The notes: a model not told the origin generated them from the letters alone. Shown: positions 4,273-9,927, counted from the first letter of the stretch. The stretch: DNA of 10,574 nt from Nanobdellota archaeon (GCA_018830905.1 JAHJRM010000004.1:1-10574), one strand, 5' to 3'. Numbers and translations are program-made.

Positions 4273-4488
4273 ACTACAATTCAGGTCGATAGATCTTTAT
4301 TAGATTCTCTTAATGAGATTAAAGAACATCCTAGACAAACTTATGATGAATTAATTAGGCATTTAATTTGTGTGTTGAAATCTGTTCGGGATAAGAATCA
4401 GTACGATGAATTTCTCCACAAAATTCAACAAGAAAAAATGAAAGAGCTTTGGGATAATGAAGATGATGAGGCCTGGAATAATGCTTAA
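4261..4488 (+). CDS. RHH-like antitoxin of a MazF module
   Basis: This 75-residue protein has a T-T-I-Q-V-D strand (residues 5-10), two helices (L-L-D-S-L-N-E-I-K and T-Y-D-E-L-I-R-H-L-I) and a long charged tail ending M-K-E-L-W-D-N-E-D-D-E-A-W. The front half fits a ribbon-helix-helix repressor. The tail motif M-x-x-x-W-x-N-x-x-D-D-E-x-W is shared with the antitoxin at 4982 and is probably the MazF-binding segment. An earlier ATG at 4257 is out of frame. The stop overlaps the MazF start by 8 nt. Confidence 0.82.
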   Translation: MKHRTTIQVDRSLLDSLNEIKEHPRQTYDELIRHLICVLKSVRDKNQYDEFLHKIQQEKMKELWDNEDDEAWNNA

Positions 4489-4795
4489 TTCTGGAGATGT
4501 GATTCTTGCGAAAATCCAATTTTCTGATACATTTGAGATTAAGGAAAGACCTGCTCTTGTTTTGTTTGAAGAGCATGGGAATGTTGTGGTTGCAGGCATA
4601 ACAAGTAATCGTAATATGGAAGGAATTCCTTTACTGAAAAAAGATGGCGCACTAAGAGATAGTGTTATTAAACTGAATTATATTTTTACTATTTCTAATA
4701 AGATGATTTCTAAGTTCCTTTTTCATTTAAGTCAGGAGAAGAAGAGAAAGGTTTTTGATGGTTTTAAAATTAGACTTAATAACTTATTGAAGTAG
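4481..4795 (+). CDS. MazF/PemK-type endoribonuclease toxin
   Basis: This 104-residue protein starts in the PemK way: N-S-G-D-V-I-L-A-K-I-Q-F, then K-E-R-P-A-L-V-L-F-E-E-H-G-N-V-V-V-A-G-I-T-S-N. The R-P-A-L-V (catalytic Arg region) and G-I-T-S-N (Ser/Thr region) blocks define the fold. MazF toxins are ribosome-independent, sequence-specific RNases. An ATG at 4457 is in frame but would put 8 unneeded residues in front of the SH3-like barrel; ATG 4481 overlaps the antitoxin stop and is preferred. No damage is visible. Confidence 0.87.
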   Translation: MLNSGDVILAKIQFSDTFEIKERPALVLFEEHGNVVVAGITSNRNMEGIPLLKKDGALRDSVIKLNYIFTISNKMISKFLFHLSQEKKRKVFDGFKIRLNNLLK

Positions 4796-4854
4796 TTGGT
4801 TTCCTCTTACTCAATTCTTTACGTCCCTGACCACCGCCCCTAAGAAAGAGAATC

Positions 4855-4936
4855 TTTCCACCCCCTGCACTCCCTAAGCCAAGAAACTAGGCAAGGAGGA
4901 GCGGTTATCAAAACATTTTGGGATGCTTTTGAAATA
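4855..4936 (+). pseudogene. Tail repeat copy F (frameshifted at the end)
   Basis: The sequence reads H-S-L-S-Q-E-T-R-Q-G-G-A-V-I-K-T-F-W-D-A-F. One extra T in the final GCTTTTG (4928-4930) shifts the frame away from the L-K-stop seen elsewhere. Compared with 2184-2233 there is one extra codon, and ATC for ATT, ACA for ACG and TTT for TTC: silent changes that imply past selection as protein. It has no own start. It occupies the gap between the two MazF modules. Confidence 0.6.
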
Positions 4937-4950
4937 ATCATTGTAAGTAA

Positions 4951-4982
4951 GATTTAAAAATAGTAATCTCTTAGGATTACTA
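4951..4982 (+). promoter_or_regulatory. TATA box plus 8-bp inverted-repeat operator of the second MazF module
   Basis: TTTAAAAA (4953-4960) lies about 25 nt before ATG 4982. TAGTAATC (4961-4968) and GATTACTA (4975-4982) form a perfect 8-bp inverted repeat with a 6-nt spacer that reaches the start codon. It is a strong candidate site for the RHH antitoxin. Confidence 0.72.
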
Positions 4983-5212
4983 TGAAAACAATTACAATTA
5001 AATTACCTGAGGATGAGTCTAGATATCTGGACGAATTTGTAAGAGAGAAGAATTATCCTTCTAAGTCGGAGTTCATCAGAAATCTTATAATGGAGCGACT
5101 TGATTCTGTGAGGAAAGAGAAGGCGGGTTGGATGGTTCTTGCTCAGAAATCTATGGAAAAAGTCTGGGGCAATAAAAAAGACGATGAAGTTTGGGGCAAA
5201 TATAACGATTAG
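4982..5212 (+). CDS. Ribbon-helix-helix (CopG-type) antitoxin of a MazF module
   Basis: This 76-residue protein has a textbook RHH domain: strand T-I-T-I-K-L-P (3-9), helix E-S-R-Y-L-D-E-F-V-R-E-K, the N-Y-P-S-K-S-E-F-I-R turn and second helix. The tail carries M-E-K-V-W-G-N-K-K-D-D-E-V-W, the same motif as in the antitoxin at 4261. The ATG is the last base pairs of the operator palindrome, so the repressor would cover the transcription start. The gene overlaps the MazF start by 29 nt. Confidence 0.88.
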   Translation: MKTITIKLPEDESRYLDEFVREKNYPSKSEFIRNLIMERLDSVRKEKAGWMVLAQKSMEKVWGNKKDDEVWGKYND

Positions 5213-5540
5213 TCAGAGAGATTTGTTTTTGGTTCCATTTCCTTTTTCTGATCAAAAAGGAAGGAAGGTTCGGCCGGTGGTTATTATTAGTAATAATAAT
5301 TTTAATGAGTTCTCTGAAGATGTTTTGGTCGTCGGGGTGACTTCTAATATTTCTAAGGATAAGTATGCGCTGAGGTTGGCGAATAAAGATTTGGTTGAAG
5401 GGAAGTTGTTGACTGAATGTTGTATCAAATGTGAGAATATCTTAAGAGTTGATAAGGGAATTTTTTTTAAGAAGATTGGAAAAATAAGCGGAGATAAATT
5501 TGATTCTTTAAGGAAAATAATTTTAGAGATTATTAGTTAG
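5184..5540 (+). CDS. MazF/PemK-type endoribonuclease toxin
   Basis: This 118-residue protein has I-S-Q-R-D-L-F-L-V-P-F-P-F-S-D-Q-K-G-R-K-V-R-P-V-V-I-I-S near the start and V-V-G-V-T-S-N-I-S in the middle, the MazF signature with the conserved Arg in K-V-R-P and the Thr-Ser-Asn loop. The frame is open back to 5139, but that part overlaps the antitoxin and does not resemble MazF. ATG 5184 is the only nearby ATG. It still adds a few residues before I-S-Q-R-D, so a non-ATG start nearer 5205 cannot be excluded. By family it is a ribosome-independent mRNA interferase. It ends 35 bp before eL15. Confidence 0.86.
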   Translation: MKFGANITISQRDLFLVPFPFSDQKGRKVRPVVIISNNNFNEFSEDVLVVGVTSNISKDKYALRLANKDLVEGKLLTECCIKCENILRVDKGIFFKKIGKISGDKFDSLRKIILEIIS

Positions 5541-5546
5541 GCAAGA

Positions 5547-5554
5547 TTTAAAAA
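5547..5554 (+). promoter_or_regulatory. TATA box of the eL15 gene
   Basis: TTTAAAAA lies about 25 nt before ATG 5576, which suggests a leaderless transcript separate from the MazF operon that ends at 5540. Confidence 0.65.
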
Positions 5555-5575
5555 CCAAATTTTTCTCAGTAAACT

Positions 5576-6148
5576 ATGGTTAACGGATTGTATCATTATT
5601 TGAAACAGGCGTGGAAGAAGCCGGATGCGAAGGTTCTTAGAGAGAGAATGATAGAGTGGCGAGCGTCTTCTGTTTTTGTTAAGGTTGATAAACCATTGAG
5701 ATTGGATAGAGCTAGAGCTTTTGGATATAAAGATAAGAAGGGGTTTGTTGTTGTTCGTATTCGAATTGGACGTGGAGGACACAAAAGACATAGGCCAAAT
5801 GCGGGAAGAAGGAGTAAGAGACTTCACTCTAGAAAGAATCTTAGGATGAGCTACAAGTGGATTGCAGAGCAGAGGGTAGCGAGGAAGTTTACTAATCTTG
5901 AAGTTTTGAATTCTTATTTAATTGGAAAGGACGGAATTAATTATTTTTATGAGGTAATTCTTGTTGACCCTGAGAGGCCAGAGATAAAGAGCGATTCAAA
6001 TATTTCTTGGATAAGAAAGCCCGGGAATAGAGGAAGGGCTTTCAGAGGATTGACTAGTGCTGGAAAGAAATCTAGAGGATTGAGTACTAAGTCTAAAGAG
6101 CTTAAGGTAAGGCCTAGTTTGAGAGCGAGAAAGAGAAGAGGGAAGTAA
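5576..6148 (+). CDS. rpl15e: Large-subunit ribosomal protein eL15 (L15e)
   Basis: This 190-residue basic protein is near the usual archaeal length. It starts G-L-Y-H-Y-L-K-Q-A-W-K-K-P and carries L-R-E-R-M-I-E-W-R, the R-I-G-R-G-G-H-K-R block with R-P-N-A-G-R-R-S-K-R, and a Lys/Arg tail with G-L-T-S-A-G-K-K-S-R-G-L. These are the conserved eL15 segments that run along 23S rRNA in the 50S subunit of archaea and eukaryotes. There is one such gene per genome, so it marks core chromosome between TA modules. The T-rich run TTTTTCTTTT at 6149-6158 after the stop could serve as terminator. Confidence 0.96.
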   Translation: MVNGLYHYLKQAWKKPDAKVLRERMIEWRASSVFVKVDKPLRLDRARAFGYKDKKGFVVVRIRIGRGGHKRHRPNAGRRSKRLHSRKNLRMSYKWIAEQRVARKFTNLEVLNSYLIGKDGINYFYEVILVDPERPEIKSDSNISWIRKPGNRGRAFRGLTSAGKKSRGLSTKSKELKVRPSLRARKRRGK

Positions 6149-6187
6149 TTTTTCTTTTGGAGAGAAAAAGTGTTCCCGCCCAATTCG

Positions 6188-6205
6188 CAACTTCGCACGG
6201 CGAAG
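6188..6205 (+). repeat. CTTCG-CACGG-CGAAG hairpin in C-rich spacer
   Basis: A perfect 5-bp stem with a 5-nt loop sits in a C-rich stretch (CCCGCCC at 6176, CCCACCCAACCC near 6213) like the spacers of the TA island. Its 12-mer CAACTTCGCACG is identical to 1374-1385. No tail peptide follows. The 272-nt gap 6149-6420 holds this, the repeats listed next and a promoter, but no gene. Confidence 0.6.
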
Positions 6206-6254
6206 CCAAGTTTCCCACCCAACCCTCCCTAAATCTAACTGCTGAATTTTAAAT

Positions 6255-6364
6255 TAACTTAGTAAAATCATTTAGTGTTCTTGTTTATTTATTGAGTTTT
6301 TTGTTTCTAATGTTTAGGGATTTAAAAGCGAGGCGGGAGCCGAGTGCCTCGTCGTCGTGAGGCA
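6255..6364 (+). repeat. Left flanking repeats of the 6421-6877 TA pair
   Basis: Two motifs recur on the far side of the TA pair in the same direction. TAACTTAGTAAAATCAT (6255-6271), followed by TGTTTATTTATTG (6282-6294), returns at 6979-6995 and 7005-7017. TTTAAAAGCGAGGCGG and then GAGCCGAG (6321-6344) returns at 6930-6952. In the second motif CGAGGC (6329-6334) can pair with GCCTCG (6346-6351), or TGCCTC (6345-6350) with GAGGCA (6359-6364); the two stems exclude each other. Confidence 0.75.
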
Positions 6365-6389
6365 GAAAGAAAAAATAACTCCTGCATAA

Positions 6390-6400
6390 GGTATATAAAT
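6390..6400 (+). promoter_or_regulatory. TATA box of the antitoxin at 6421
   Basis: GTATATAAAT lies about 25 nt before ATG 6421, suiting a leaderless transcript. Confidence 0.65.
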
Positions 6401-6420
6401 CATTTATCTTTAATCAGATT

Positions 6421-6558
6421 ATGGAAGAAATAGTAAAAATTCCTCGAGAAGAATATGAAAAGTTAAAATTGCAGGCAAATATAGATGTTAAACTTTTAAA
6501 GCAATTAATTGAGAGTTTTAAGGATATTAAAGAAGGAAGAGTTGAAAGGGTCAGGTAG
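6421..6558 (+). CDS. Small antitoxin facing a convergent RelE toxin
   Basis: This 45-residue protein starts M-E-E-I-V-K-I-P-R-E-E-Y-E-K-L-K and ends L-L-K-Q-L-I-E-S-F-K-D-I-K-E-G-R-V-E-R-V-R. This I-P-x-E-E-Y-E-x-L-K start with a D-I-K-E-G-R end is a common archaeal antitoxin type, usually followed directly by RelE on the same strand. Here the only toxin is on the opposite strand and their 3' ends overlap by 8 nt (6551-6558). It resembles the antitoxin at 3532, which has the same arrangement. It is short and lacks a DNA-binding domain. Confidence 0.78.
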   Translation: MEEIVKIPREEYEKLKLQANIDVKLLKQLIESFKDIKEGRVERVR

Positions 6559-6877
6559 ATTTATCTCTTTTTATCAAATTTTCTAATTCTTGTTTAAAGA
6601 AGTCTAATAATAATCTTATTGTGTTAATCGTTTTTTGCTGGTCTTTTTTATTACTAATCCCTGCCATAAATACTGATTGTAGATTCTCGTAAACTAAATA
6701 ATAAAGTCTATAATTTTCATATCTTTTTTCTCTGAACCAATTTACTCCTAATGGTTTTCCAGAATAAGGATTCTTAACAAGTTCATCTTTAATTTTTTCT
6801 ACTCTATCTTGAAGACCTTTGTCAAATTTAGATAATTCTTGTTTAAATCTGAGAGATTGATAAATTTTGTAATCCAT
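6551..6877 (-). CDS. RelE/ParE-family toxin, convergent with its presumed antitoxin
   Basis: The 108 residues follow the RelE plan: Y-K-I-Y-Q-S-L-R-F-K-Q-E-L-S-K-F-D, then D-R-V-E-K-I-K-D-E-L-V-K-N-P-Y-S-G-K-P-L, then R-Y-E-N-Y-R-L-Y-Y-L-V-Y and V-F-M-A-G-I-S-N-K-K-D-Q-Q-K-T-I. The N-P-Y-S-G-K-P-L and Y-R-L-Y-Y blocks are strong RelE signs. A C-terminal extension of about 25 residues (L-L-D-F-F-K-Q-E-L-E-N-L) is longer than usual and overlaps the antitoxin end. The toxin must be transcribed from its own promoter upstream of 6877, so this is not a normal operon. Confidence 0.82.
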   Translation of the reverse strand: MDYKIYQSLRFKQELSKFDKGLQDRVEKIKDELVKNPYSGKPLGVNWFREKRYENYRLYYLVYENLQSVFMAGISNKKDQQKTINTIRLLLDFFKQELENLIKRDKST

Positions 6878-6929
6878 AAGATAATTTATTCTCTTAAAGT
6901 TATAAGTTCTTCTTTTTTATTTAATGTAT

Positions 6930-7017
6930 TTTAAAAGCGAGGCGGAGCCGAGCGGTCTCTTCTTCAAGGCAGATTAGATAACTTAGTAAAATCATATAGA
7001 TTAATGTTTATTTATTG
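6930..7017 (+). repeat. Right flanking repeats of the 6421-6877 TA pair
   Basis: These are the second copies of the motifs at 6255-6344. TTTAAAAGCGAGGCGG (one G shorter, 6930-6952) comes first, then TAACTTAGTAAAATCAT (6979-6995) and TGTTTATTTATTG (7005-7017). The order is reversed relative to the left side although each motif keeps its direction. The rest of 6878-7101 holds no gene. Confidence 0.75.
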
Positions 7018-7055
7018 GCTGTTTCATATTGATTTCACGAACGTGGTGATGGACA

Positions 7056-7101
7056 AACTTAAAAACATATAGTTCTTTTGTGAATCATCTTAGAGGTGTG
7101 T
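7056..7101 (+). promoter_or_regulatory. Promoter and GAGGTG ribosome binding site of the ligase gene
   Basis: CTTAAAAAC (about 7058-7066) is a TATA-like box. Unlike the neighbours, the start codon is about 40 nt away, leaving a short leader that includes GAGGTG (7093-7098), matching the archaeal 16S 3' end. The ligase is therefore probably translated with a Shine-Dalgarno site. Confidence 0.5.
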
Positions 7102-8868
7102 ATGAAATATCTTAAACTTGCGGAATTTTATGAAGAGGCTGGTGGCACGACGAAGAGGTTAGAGAAGATAGAGATTCTTTCTAAATTTTTGAAGCAGCTT
7201 GATGAGCGTGACAGAGATGTGCTTTATCTTTTGATGGGGGATATTTATCCAGAATATGATGATAGGAAAATTGGGATAAGTAATCAGTTGGCTTTGAAGT
7301 GTATTGCAAAATCTACGGGGATAAATGAGAAAGATGTTTTGAAGGAGTGGAGGAACATTGGTGATTTGGGGAAGGTTGCGGAGAAGTTGGTTTCTAATAA
7401 AAAACAGTCTACTCTTAGGAGTCAGGTTCTTACTACAAGTAAGGTTATTGATAATTTGAGGAGGCTCCCTAGATTGATTGGGAAGGGAACTGTTAGTAAA
7501 AAAGTTTCTCTTATTACTGAGCTTTTGACGTCTGCATCTTCTCTTGAGGCACTTTATCTTGTTCGAACTTTGATTGGTGATTTGAGGATTGGTGTTAAAG
7601 AAAGTACAATAAGAGATTCTATTTCATCTGCATTTTTTAATAGGGAGGATGGCGCTTCTAAAAAAATTCAGGATGCTATTGACAAGACAAATGATATTGC
7701 TGCGGTTTTTGATATTGCTGGGAAGAAGAAACTTTCTGGATTCAATAAACTGAAATTGGAAGTGGGCAAACCGATAAAAGTTATGCTTGCAGGAAAGGCG
7801 CTCACGATTAAGGATGCTTTTGTTTCCGTGGGTAAACCGTGTGCTGTGGAGTACAAGTATGATGGATTTAGAATGTTGATTCATAAAGACGGAGAGAAAA
7901 TTATGTTCTTTACGAGAAATTTGGAAAATGTATCAAATCAGTTCCCTGAGATTGTAGGTTATATCAAGAAATATGTTAAAGGGAAATCTTTTGTTCTTGA
8001 TTCTGAGGCGGTTGGTTTTAACAAGAAGACTAAAGAGTATAGGCCTTTCCAGGAGATAAGTCAGAGAATTAGGAGGAAGTATAATATTGAGAAATTGCAA
8101 GATGAGCTTCCAGTTGAGCTTACTGTTTTTGATATTTTGTTTTATGAAGGTAAGTCTCTTTTGAGTGAGCCGTTTGAGAAGAGAAGTGCTTTAGTTAGGA
8201 AGATTGTTCAGAATCATCCTTATAAGATTGTTACGTCGAAGCAAATAATCACTTCTGATGAGAAAAAGGCGGAGGCGTTTTACAAGAAGGCTTTAGGGGA
8301 TAATCAGGAGGGGGCGATGTTTAAGAATCTTAGTGCGGGATATCAACCAGGTCGTAGAGTTGGGCATATGTTGAAGATTAAACCGGAGTCAAAGGATTTG
8401 GATTTGGTCATAACCGGGGGGGAGTATGGAACAGGTAAGAGGAGTGGTTGGTTGTCTAGTTTTATTCTTTCGTGTAGGGGAAAGAAGGGAGAGTTTTTGG
8501 AAGTTGGAAAAATGGGAACAGGAATCAAGGAAAAACCTACGGTTTTGCCCTCGTCCGTCAAAGATGCCGAACGAAAGGAGAAGTCTACATTAGATACTGG
8601 TGCAGATATTTCCTTCAATGAACTTACTGAGAAATTGAAGCCGTATTTTTTGAAAGAGAGTGGGAGAACCGTTAAGATAAAACCTAAGATTGTTGTTTCA
8701 GTTACATACCAGGAGATTCAGAAATCTCCTAATTATAATTCTGGGTTTGCTCTGCGTTTCCCTCGGTTCACTGCTTTGCGTCCAGATAGAAGTGCGAACA
8801 GCGTGAGCACACTTGAAGAGTTGAAGAAAGATTATGATTCTCAGAAGAGGAATTGGAGATATGGATGA
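7102..8868 (+). CDS. lig: ATP-dependent DNA ligase (archaeal type)
   Basis: This 588-residue protein seals nicks by a covalent AMP-lysine intermediate, in replication (Okazaki fragments) and repair. Residues 1-215 are the helical DNA-binding domain (L-Y-L-V-R-T-L-I-G-D-L-R-I-G). The nucleotidyltransferase domain has motif I E-Y-K-Y-D-G-F-R with nucleophile Lys252, then R-N-L-E-N-V-S, L-D-S-E-A-V-G-F, F-Q-E-I-S-Q-R-I-R-R-K, E-G-A-M-F-K and M-L-K-I-K. An OB-fold domain follows, ending with A-L-R-F-P-R-F-T-A-L-R-P-D-R-S. All catalytic motifs are intact and Lys252 is at the usual archaeal position. ATG 7102 is chosen because GTG 7096 would bury the ribosome binding site. Its last bases, ATGATGA, start the broken TBP-like reading frame. 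Confidence 0.97.
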   Translation: MKYLKLAEFYEEAGGTTKRLEKIEILSKFLKQLDERDRDVLYLLMGDIYPEYDDRKIGISNQLALKCIAKSTGINEKDVLKEWRNIGDLGKVAEKLVSNKKQSTLRSQVLTTSKVIDNLRRLPRLIGKGTVSKKVSLITELLTSASSLEALYLVRTLIGDLRIGVKESTIRDSISSAFFNREDGASKKIQDAIDKTNDIAAVFDIAGKKKLSGFNKLKLEVGKPIKVMLAGKALTIKDAFVSVGKPCAVEYKYDGFRMLIHKDGEKIMFFTRNLENVSNQFPEIVGYIKKYVKGKSFVLDSEAVGFNKKTKEYRPFQEISQRIRRKYNIEKLQDELPVELTVFDILFYEGKSLLSEPFEKRSALVRKIVQNHPYKIVTSKQIITSDEKKAEAFYKKALGDNQEGAMFKNLSAGYQPGRRVGHMLKIKPESKDLDLVITGGEYGTGKRSGWLSSFILSCRGKKGEFLEVGKMGTGIKEKPTVLPSSVKDAERKEKSTLDTGADISFNELTEKLKPYFLKESGRTVKIKPKIVVSVTYQEIQKSPNYNSGFALRFPRFTALRPDRSANSVSTLEELKKDYDSQKRNWRYG

Positions 8869-9194
8869 TGAAAATTAAAATAAACTCAAGATACGTTTCA
8901 GTAAGTTCTCGTAGTGACCACTTCCGCTTCTTTAGGCATTGAATTACCCCTTTGAAGAAAATGAAATTGCTCCCAAATACAAAAAATTATCTTAATCAGA
9001 GTAATCTTTTCAAGATGAAAATCATTAAATCCAATGTAGAAATCTTGATTTTTCCAAATGGTAATCTGGTTTTAACTGGTGCGAAAACCTTAGAGGATAA
9101 TTATAATGCCCTGGATTTTTTGATTGAAAATCTTAGTAGGCTTGGAATAAAAGTAAAAAGGAAAGCTCGTTTAACTGTTCAGAATATCTCTTGA
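8865..9194 (+). pseudogene. TBP half-gene broken by one in-frame TGA
   Basis: One frame is open from ATG 8865/8868 to TAA-free sequence ending at TGA 9192-9194, except for a single TGA at 8940-8942. After the TGA it reads L-L-P-N-T-K, then K-S-N-V-E-I-L-I-F-P-N-G-N-L-V-L-T-G-A-K-T and L-T-V-Q-N-I-S. This aligns without gaps to the first half of the TBP gene at 10236 (Q-P-N-T-E, F-S-S-G-N-L-V-C-T-G-T-K, I-T-V-Q-N-I-V). About 110 codons is one TBP lobe; the second lobe is absent. The N-P-x-x-F-P-G-L block is degraded. An ATG at 8952 could still give an 80-residue fragment. It is most likely a decaying tbp paralogue overlapping the ligase stop. Confidence 0.82.
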
Positions 9195-9258
9195 TTTATT
9201 GCTTACCCTGAATTTCTCCGCCTGCCCAAAGATAGGCTTATTTCGTCCGTGCTGGCTT

Positions 9259-9345
9259 GGTTCAAATATAAGGGCTATCTATACAATTGATGAAAAAGAG
9301 AAGTTAGTAATTATTGAGGCGATTGGAACTCATAAAATTTATTAG
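9259..9345 (+). pseudogene. 3' fragment of a RelE toxin, 5' end lost
   Basis: The frame ends N-I-R-A-I-Y-T-I-D-E-K-E-K-L-V-I-I-E-A-I-G-T-H-K-I-Y and TAG. R-A-I-Y-T-I-D followed by V-I-I-E-x-I-G-T-H-K-x-Y is the C-terminal sheet of RelE toxins. Upstream the frame stays open to 9175 but reads unrelated sequence, including CCTGCCCAAAG resembling the spacer repeats, with no ATG. The first two thirds of the toxin are therefore gone. Its stop overlaps by 4 nt the end of the RHH antitoxin on the other strand, so a convergent TA pair probably existed here. Confidence 0.72.
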
Positions 9346-9569
9346 TACTTGAATTCTTTTATTTTTCCTTTTTTGATATTTTTTTCACTTGCTTTTATTT
9401 GAGCCATTAAATTTTTATCTTTAAGAATCTCCTTTTCTTCCAAATTTCTTATCTTATCACGGAGAGCTTCTCGAATAAATTCTGCTTTTGTCATGTAATT
9501 ATATTTTTTCATAATCTTGTTTATTGCTGATAAAAAACCTGGTTCAAGTTTTAAACTTACATTTTTCAT
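9342..9569 (-). CDS. Ribbon-helix-helix antitoxin (toxin largely deleted)
   Basis: This 75-residue protein starts K-N-V-S-L-K-L-E-P-G-F-L, the RHH strand and first helix, followed by Y-M-T-K-A-E-F-I-R-E-A-L, the second helix. The charged tail (about 40-75, ending K-I-K-E-F-K-Y) would be the toxin-binding part. The family represses its own promoter and neutralises RelE/ParE or MazF toxins. The only toxin sequence nearby is the convergent RelE 3' fragment ending at 9345, so this is probably an orphan now. ATG 9569 has a TATA box about 27 nt upstream on the minus strand. Confidence 0.83.
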   Translation of the reverse strand: MKNVSLKLEPGFLSAINKIMKKYNYMTKAEFIREALRDKIRNLEEKEILKDKNLMAQIKASEKNIKKGKIKEFKY

Positions 9570-9579
9570 TGTAATATTA

Positions 9580-9603
9580 AGTAGTAGTAAGTAGTATTTA
9601 AAT
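9580..9603 (-). promoter_or_regulatory. TATA box and 10-bp-spaced direct repeat (RHH operator)
   Basis: Seen on the plus strand, AGTAGTA occurs at 9580-9586 and 9590-9596, one helical turn apart. ATTTAAAT follows (about 9596-9603) and reads as the TATA box of the minus-strand antitoxin. Direct repeats at this spacing are common RHH operators. Confidence 0.55.
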
Positions 9604-9649
9604 TTTTTGTTAAGAAAGGAACTGGCGATACGGCTGATTTTAGAAATCT

Positions 9650-9681
9650 TTATAAATGTTATAAATCATTATGAATTATAA
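9650..9681 (+). promoter_or_regulatory. TATA box with three TTATAA repeats
   Basis: TTTATAAA (9649-9656) lies about 27 nt before ATG 9681. TTATAA itself occurs at 9650, 9659 and 9676, the last touching the start codon. The extra copies could be repressor sites or chance in AT-rich DNA. Confidence 0.45.
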
Positions 9682-9926
9682 TGGTTCAGACAATCATTGA
9701 TTTGGATGAGAATGAGGATAGAATTCTCAACATAGTGAAAGCTCAATATAACTTTAAAAACAAATCTCAAGCTGCACAACTAATATTAAAACTTTATGGC
9801 GAGAATTTTTTAGAACCTGAATTGAGACCAGAGTTCTTGGCTGAGCTTAAAGAAATAAAAAAAGGGAAGCATGGTCCTACTTTTAATTCTATTGATGAAT
9901 TGAGGAAACATATAGAATCTATGTAA
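9681..9926 (+). CDS. DUF2683-like antitoxin
   Basis: This 81-residue protein starts V-Q-T-I-I-D-L-D-E-N-E-D-R-I-L-N-I-V-K, then F-K-N-K-S-Q-A-A-Q-L-I-L-K, an RHH-like strand and two helices. P-E-L-R-P-E-F-L follows, then a helical tail ending S-I-D-E-L-R-K-H-I-E. I recognise this as the archaeal DUF2683 family, commonly next to RelE-type toxins. It precedes the toxin by 1 nt between its stop and the toxin ATG. ATG 9671 upstream is out of frame. The RHH-like front end suggests autoregulation. Confidence 0.8.
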   Translation: MVQTIIDLDENEDRILNIVKAQYNFKNKSQAAQLILKLYGENFLEPELRPEFLAELKEIKKGKHGPTFNSIDELRKHIESM

Positions 9927-9927
9927 A

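Noticed and set aside
5537..6222. Minus-strand frames across eL15
   Set aside because: Shadow frames of a conserved ribosomal protein, Ser/Leu-rich, no support.
7624..8618. Minus-strand frames inside the ligase gene
   Set aside because: Antisense to a full, motif-complete ligase, with no promoter or family resemblance.
8865..8950. Possible C/D box RNA (ATGATGA at 8865)
   Set aside because: The C-box-like heptamer is the overlap of ligase stop and the TBP start. No CTGA D box at a fitting distance.
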